Source: Clostridia bacterium (lineage in GTDB: Bacteria; Bacillota; Clostridia; Oscillospirales; Acutalibacteraceae). From it: a stretch of 9,009 nt of DNA. The notes under the pieces are model-generated. The model was not told where the DNA came from, made no database searches, and saw nothing but the letters and a program-made list of their open reading frames with translations. The stretch is from contig JAGACE010000056.1 of the NCBI GenBank assembly GCA_017614275.1, forward strand, positions 1 to 9,009, in the 5' to 3' direction. Each line of letters opens with the position of its first letter. Within the stretch, counting starts at the first letter, position 1. A program made the translations under genes and the position numbers. This document shows, one piece after another, positions 5,234-9,009 of this stretch.

Positions 5234-6240
5234 TCGATATGAAAAAACTGACGGTCAGCGCTTCGCCTCATCAGAAGTCCGCTGACACCACCACGGGCAT
5301 CATGCTCGATGTCATCATCGCGCTGGCCCCCGCCGGCATCGCCGCGGTCCTCGTCTTCGGCCTCCGGGCCCTGGCGGTCATCCTGGTCTCTGTGGCTTCC
5401 TGCGTCCTGGCCGAGTTCCTTTCCCGGAAGGCCATGAAGAAGGAAAACACCATCTCTGACCTCTCCGCGGTCGTCACCGGTCTGCTCCTGGCCTACAACC
5501 TGCCGTCCAACCTTCCCTTCTGGGAAGTCGTCCTGGGCGCGGTCATCGCCATCGTCGTCATCAAGCAGATGTTCGGCGGCATCGGCCAGAACTTCATCAA
5601 CCCGGCTCTGGGCGCCAGAGTCATCCTCATGTCCGCCTTCCCCAGCAGAATGTCTGCCGGCGCCTTTGCCGGTCTGAACAAGTCCGGCTGGGACGTCGAC
5701 GCCCTGACCGGCGCCACCCCCATGGGTCTGGTCGGTCTGGACGGCGTCAAAGAAGGCGCCCCCACGCTGTCGGAACTGTTCTTCGGTAACGTCAGCGGCT
5801 GTATGGGTGAAGTCTCCGCGGCTGCCCTCCTCATCGGCGGCATCTACCTCATGGTCCGCAGAGTCATCTCCCCCATCCTTCCCGTCACGTACATCGCTAC
5901 GGTCGCCATCTTCTGCACGTTCGCGCAGGGCTTCGACATGTATGCGGTCGCTTACGAACTCCTGGGCGGCGGTCTGTTCCTCGGCGCCATCTTCATGGCC
6001 ACCGACTACACGACCTCTCCCATCACCAAGAAGGGCAAGCTCATCGCCGGTATCTTCTGCGGTGTCGTCACCTGCGTCATCCGGCTCTGGGGCTCTCTCC
6101 CCGAAGGTGTCTCCTTCTCCATCATCCTCATGAACGTCTTCGTACCGTACTTTGAGGACTGGACGGCTCCCACTCCCTTTGGCATGATCAAAGAGAAGAA
6201 AGCCAAAAAATCTAAGGAAAAGGAGGAGGCTAAAGCATGA
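5230..6240 (+). CDS. rnfD: RnfD, membrane flavoprotein subunit of Rnf
   Basis: RnfD is the large polytopic subunit that carries covalent FMN and takes part in ion translocation. The 336 residues are mostly hydrophobic helices. SASPHQKSADTT near the N-terminus is the conserved RnfD/NqrB opening (SPH...), followed by TISDLSAVVTGLLLAYNLP, GGIGQNFINPALGARVILM, and DALTGATPMGL, where Thr163 of TGAT is the expected phosphoester FMN site. ATDYTTSPITKKGK lies near the C-terminus, and the protein ends in a Lys/Glu-rich cytoplasmic tail (KEKKAKKSKEKEEAKA). The ATG at 5230 overlaps the rnfC stop (ATGA); a second ATG at 5239 (residue 4) could also be used and would barely change the protein. Its own stop overlaps the rnfG start in the same way. 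Confidence 0.96.
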   Translation: MIDMKKLTVSASPHQKSADTTTGIMLDVIIALAPAGIAAVLVFGLRALAVILVSVASCVLAEFLSRKAMKKENTISDLSAVVTGLLLAYNLPSNLPFWEVVLGAVIAIVVIKQMFGGIGQNFINPALGARVILMSAFPSRMSAGAFAGLNKSGWDVDALTGATPMGLVGLDGVKEGAPTLSELFFGNVSGCMGEVSAAALLIGGIYLMVRRVISPILPVTYIATVAIFCTFAQGFDMYAVAYELLGGGLFLGAIFMATDYTTSPITKKGKLIAGIFCGVVTCVIRLWGSLPEGVSFSIILMNVFVPYFEDWTAPTPFGMIKEKKAKKSKEKEEAKA

Positions 6241-6791
6241 ATAAGAAATTCTCACCGAAAGACATCTTAGTCCCCACCATTTCCCTGTTCGTCATCGCCA
6301 TGTGCGCCACGTTCCTGCTGGCTCTGGTCAACAACGTCACGGCCGATCGCATCGCCGCCGCCACCGCGGCCGCCGAAGCGGAAGCCAGACAGACCGTGTT
6401 CCCGGATGCAGCGAACTTCGTGGAGCAGGAAAACTACTATGAAGCCACCGATGCCAAAGGCAACATCATCGGTTATGTCTTCAACACCGCCAGCAAGGGC
6501 TACGGCGGCGATGTACCGGTCACGGTCGGCATCGACTCCACCGGCACCATCACCGGCATCGTGCCCGGCGATCTGTCCAACGAGACCCCCGGCCTCGGCC
6601 AGAACGCCAGCAAACCTTCTTTCCTGGCACAGTTCCCCGGCAAAGCCGGCACCCTGACCGTTGTCAAGAATGCTCCCGGAGACGGAGAGATCCAGGCAAT
6701 GACCAGTGCCACCATCACCACCAACGCGGTGGTCGGAGCCGTGAACGCTGCCATGGATATGTTCAATGACATTACAGGAGGTGGCAAATAA
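6237..6791 (+). CDS. rnfG: RnfG, FMN-binding subunit of Rnf
   Basis: RnfG is a single-span protein whose FMN_bind domain faces outward and holds covalent FMN, relaying electrons with RnfD. The 184 residues have one N-terminal membrane helix (about 11-32, VPTISLFVIAMCATFLLALV), a helical linker, and the FMN_bind domain with GYVFNTASKGYGGDVPVTVGI and DLSNETPGLG. The flavin-attachment site reads MTSATITT (155-162), with Thr159 the expected acceptor; the usual motif is S/T-G-A-T, so the second position is Ser rather than Gly. Length is close to normal for clostridial RnfG. AAAAGGAGGAGG lies just upstream inside rnfD, whose stop overlaps the start (ATGA). Its TAA shares one base with the rnfE ATG (TAATG). 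Confidence 0.95.
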   Translation: MNKKFSPKDILVPTISLFVIAMCATFLLALVNNVTADRIAAATAAAEAEARQTVFPDAANFVEQENYYEATDAKGNIIGYVFNTASKGYGGDVPVTVGIDSTGTITGIVPGDLSNETPGLGQNASKPSFLAQFPGKAGTLTVVKNAPGDGEIQAMTSATITTNAVVGAVNAAMDMFNDITGGGK

Positions 6792-7612
6792 TGGCTGAAG
6801 CAGCAAAAAGAAATCCTGTAAAGGAACTGACGAAGGGTATCGTCAAAGACAACCCGGTCCTGCGCCTCGTGCTCGGTTGCTGTCCGACACTGGCCATCAC
6901 CACCTCTGTTGAGAACGCCATCGGTATGGGCATCGCCGCCACCATCGTTCTCATCCTTTCCAACATCGTCATCTCGGCGCTTCGGAAAGTCATTCCCTCG
7001 AGAGTCCGTATCCCGTGTTTCATCGTGGTCATCGCGGCTTTCGTGTCGATGATCCAGCTCCTGGTCAAAGCCTTCGCCCCGTCTCTGGACGCCGCTCTGG
7101 GCATCTACCTCCCGCTGATCGTCGTCAACTGTATCATCCTCGGCCGTGCGGAGGCCTTCGCCAGCAAGAACGGCATCGCTCTGTCCGCCCTCGACGGCGT
7201 CGGCATGGGCATCGGCTTCACCCTGGCACTGGTCCTCATGGCCATCATCCGTGAATTCTTCGGATCGGGCAACCTGACCCTGAAGGTCCTGGGCTTCGGT
7301 ACCTCGCTGACCGACCTCTTCGGTCTGGGCGACTCCAACGTCCTCTCGGCCCTTCATATGGATCCGATCATCATCTTCATCCTTGCCCCCGGCGGTTTCT
7401 TCGTCTACGGCCTGCTGATCGCCCTGATCAACCTGCTTGGCCGTCACCAGGGCAAGAAAGACGCTGAGCTCAACTGCTGCAACGTCATGGAAGATGCAGA
7501 GGGCAACCTGGTCCTCGTCGCCGACGGCAAGACCATCGTCATGCCGAAGGTCGAGACCACCCCGCAGATCAAGAAAGTGGAAGCGGAAGGAAAGGAGGCT
7601 GCTGAAGCATGA
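6791..7612 (+). CDS. rnfE: RnfE, membrane subunit of Rnf with C-terminal extension
   Basis: RnfE pairs with RnfA in the membrane, and the two hold a shared iron-sulfur centre that passes electrons across the bilayer. Family hallmarks are LGCCPTLAITTSVENAIGMG, with Cys31 in the conserved xCP position, and VVNCIILGRAEAFAS with Cys114; these are the expected cluster ligands. About six membrane helices end near residue 216. A hydrophilic tail of about 56 residues follows (218-273), containing AELNCCNV and a hairpin-like EGNLVLVADGKTIVMP, then a Lys/Glu-rich end. RnfE proteins usually finish soon after the last helix, around 200-235 residues, so this tail is extra. A near-perfect Shine-Dalgarno AGGAGGTG (6776-6783) lies 7 nt upstream. 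The start overlaps the rnfG stop by one base and the end overlaps rnfA by four (ATGA). Confidence 0.95.
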   Translation: MAEAAKRNPVKELTKGIVKDNPVLRLVLGCCPTLAITTSVENAIGMGIAATIVLILSNIVISALRKVIPSRVRIPCFIVVIAAFVSMIQLLVKAFAPSLDAALGIYLPLIVVNCIILGRAEAFASKNGIALSALDGVGMGIGFTLALVLMAIIREFFGSGNLTLKVLGFGTSLTDLFGLGDSNVLSALHMDPIIIFILAPGGFFVYGLLIALINLLGRHQGKKDAELNCCNVMEDAEGNLVLVADGKTIVMPKVETTPQIKKVEAEGKEAAEA

Positions 7613-8196
7613 AACTCGTAGCCATTATGCTGACGACGATCTTCACGCAGAACTTCGTCCTGTCGAAGTTCCTCGGCATCTGTCCCTTCCTGGGCGTCTC
7701 CAAGAAAAAGGACACTGCCATCGGCATGAGCGGAGCAGTCCTGTTCGTCATGCTCCTTGCCACGATCGTTTGTTACCCGCTGAATCTCATCCTGACGAAG
7801 AACGGGTTTGGCTATCTCCAGACCCTGGTCTTCATCCTCGTCATCGCCTCTCTCGTCCAGTTCGTCGAGATCACCATGAAGAAGTACATGAAGCCGCTGT
7901 ACAGCGCCCTCGGTATCTTCCTTCCCCTGATCACCACCAATTGTGCGGTCCTGGGTCTCGTCACTCTGAACGTCCAGGAAGGCTACAACTTTATCGAATC
8001 CATCTTCAATGCACTGGGTGCCGGCCTCGGTTATGGCCTTGCCATGATCATGTTCTCCGGGATCCGTGAGAGAATGGAAGGCAACGACATCCCGAAGTTC
8101 TGGCAGGGACTTCCGATCACCCTCGTCGCCGCCGCTCTCATCACCTGTACCTTCCTCGGCTTCACCGGTGTCATTGAGAACATGTTCGGCGCTTAA
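7609..8196 (+). CDS. rnfA: RnfA, membrane subunit of Rnf
   Basis: RnfA is the pseudo-symmetric partner of RnfE, and together they bind the intramembrane iron-sulfur centre of the pump. The 195 residues are typical in length and form about six membrane helices. The two hallmark segments are present: QNFVLSKFLGICPFLGVSKK with Cys25, and LPLITTNCAVLGLVTLN with Cys112. GLGYGLAMIMFSGIRERMEGNDIPKFWQGLPITLVAAALI completes the signature of the RnfA/NqrE branch. AAAGGAGG (7591-7598) lies 10 nt before the ATG, within rnfE, and the start overlaps the rnfE TGA. It is followed by an 18-bp gap to rnfB, the only non-overlapping junction of the operon visible here. Confidence 0.97.
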   Translation: MKLVAIMLTTIFTQNFVLSKFLGICPFLGVSKKKDTAIGMSGAVLFVMLLATIVCYPLNLILTKNGFGYLQTLVFILVIASLVQFVEITMKKYMKPLYSALGIFLPLITTNCAVLGLVTLNVQEGYNFIESIFNALGAGLGYGLAMIMFSGIRERMEGNDIPKFWQGLPITLVAAALITCTFLGFTGVIENMFGA

Positions 8197-8214
8197 GAAA
8201 GGAATGGTGAACTT

Positions 8215-9009
8215 ATGAATCCGATTTTACTCGCGGTCATCATCGTCGCCATCCTCGGTATGGTGCTCGGACTTGTGCTTGCCATCGCGTCCATCATCAT
8301 GGCCGTCCCGGTCGATGAGAAGGCGGTCGCGATCGAAGAAGTCCTGGCGGGCGCCAACTGCGGCGCCTGCGGATATTCCGGCTGTGCCGGTTACGCTGCG
8401 GCTCTCGCCGCCGGCGACTGTGAAGACACTACCCTCTGCTCCCCCGGCGGCTCTTCCTGCGCGAAAGCCATTGCTGGGATCCTGGGCGTCGATGCCGGAG
8501 ACTCCATCCCCATGACGGCCGTCGTCCTGTGCCGCGGCACGGACGCCAACGCCGGCACCATCATGGATTATCACGGCGACATGAGCTGCAAGACCGCCTC
8601 CCAGCTGTTCGGCGGCGGCAAAGCCTGCTCCTTTGGCTGTCTGGGTCTCGGCGACTGCGAAGAAGCCTGCCCGTTCGACGCCATCCATGTCGGCGAATCC
8701 GGCCTCGCGGAAGTCGATTCCGAAAAATGCCGCGCCTGCAAGATCTGCATCAATGTCTGCCCGAAGGGCGTCATCGAACTCGTGCCTCTCTACAAGCACG
8801 AGGCCGTGGTCTACTGCCAGAACAAGAACAAGGGCGGTCAGACCCGGAAGCAGTGCAAAGTCGGCTGCATCGGCTGTATGAAGTGTCAGAAGACCTGCCA
8901 GCACGACGCCATCCACGTCGAAAACTTCAAGGCGACCGTGGATTACGCGAAATGCGTCGGCTGCGGCGACTGCGCCGAAGCCTGCCCGGTGGGCTGCATC
9001 GACATGTCG
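8215..9009 (+). CDS. rnfB: RnfB, ferredoxin-interacting iron-sulfur subunit of Rnf, cut by right edge
   Basis: RnfB takes electrons from reduced ferredoxin and hands them to the membrane part of the pump. The 265 visible codons are open to the edge. One membrane helix (about 4-31) anchors the protein. A 4Fe-4S domain follows with C49, C52, C57 and probably C75 (GANCGACGYSGCAGY), then four ferredoxin-like cluster motifs: C138/C142/C148/C152 (GDCEEACPFDAI), C172/C175/C178/C182, C218/C221/C224/C228 (with CQHDAI where CP is commoner), and C247/C250/C253/C257. This is the clostridial multi-cluster form, and most of the protein is probably present. The ATG at 8215 is used because AAAGGA (8198-8203) precedes it and the ATG at 8204 meets a stop after four codons. 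No terminator is seen, as the gene leaves the window. Confidence 0.95.
   Translation, partial: MNPILLAVIIVAILGMVLGLVLAIASIIMAVPVDEKAVAIEEVLAGANCGACGYSGCAGYAAALAAGDCEDTTLCSPGGSSCAKAIAGILGVDAGDSIPMTAVVLCRGTDANAGTIMDYHGDMSCKTASQLFGGGKACSFGCLGLGDCEEACPFDAIHVGESGLAEVDSEKCRACKICINVCPKGVIELVPLYKHEAVVYCQNKNKGGQTRKQCKVGCIGCMKCQKTCQHDAIHVENFKATVDYAKCVGCGDCAEACPVGCIDMS

Noticed and set aside
5080..6255. Minus-strand open frame of 391 codons opposite rnfD
   Set aside because: Asp/Gly/Glu-rich shadow translation of a hydrophobic membrane gene; rnfD motifs are unambiguous on the plus strand.
8854..8916. CQ instead of CP after the last Cys of one RnfB ferredoxin motif
   Set aside because: The four cluster cysteines are intact and this position varies in RnfB proteins; not evidence of loss.
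1..9009. CRISPR arrays, tRNA or rRNA genes, insertion sequences, phage or toxin-antitoxin genes
   Set aside because: None seen: no regular repeat-spacer pattern, no tRNA-like cloverleaf noticed in the gaps, and no transposase or integrase motifs in any plausible frame.

Overview
The window looks like a chromosomal segment from a fairly GC-rich Gram-positive anaerobe of the Clostridia type. The support is family content and gene style: an Rnf complex in the clostridial order C-D-G-E-A-B, a McsA/McsB pair (typical of Firmicutes), a GTP-type PEP carboxykinase, strong AGGAGG-like ribosome binding sites, sigma-A type promoters in AT-rich gaps, and coding regions with strong C/G preference at third codon positions. 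I cannot name a genus from sequence alone.

Layout. Positions 1-852 (minus) hold the N-terminal 284 codons of a GTP-dependent phosphoenolpyruvate carboxykinase, which runs off the left edge. A 267-bp gap (853-1119) separates it from a divergent membrane-anchored family 2 glycosyltransferase (1120-2025, plus). That gap holds a good pckG promoter, a weaker plus-strand promoter overlapping it, and a tandem 10-bp repeat. The glycosyltransferase converges on mcsB at a strong hairpin terminator (2031-2060). mcsA and mcsB (3563 down to 2059, minus) overlap by 4 bp and have their own promoter. A 317-bp gap (3564-3880) then separates mcsAB from the divergent rnf operon and contains both promoters, a 10-bp inverted repeat between them, and a structured rnf leader. 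rnfC, D, G, E, A and B fill the rest; rnfB is cut by the right edge.

Function. The Rnf proteins form a membrane ferredoxin:NAD+ oxidoreductase that pumps Na+ or H+: RnfB takes electrons from ferredoxin, RnfA/E, D and G carry them across the membrane, and RnfC reduces NAD+. The C/D, D/G, G/E and E/A junctions overlap (ATGA or TAATG) and A/B are 18 bp apart, so one transcript with coupled translation is expected. PEP carboxykinase is a separate carbon-metabolism unit. McsA/McsB is the protein-arginine phosphorylation quality-control pair, but no ctsR or clpC flanks it here.

I see no wholly new system. The points most worth a second look are: a McsB lacking several arginines that normally bind ATP phosphates while keeping the phosphoarginine-binding motif; an rnf leader with two mutually exclusive hairpins starting at the predicted +1 and repeated ACTTG/CAAGT modules; a 56-residue tail on RnfE with a Cys pair; and a TSAT rather than SGAT flavin-attachment motif in RnfG.
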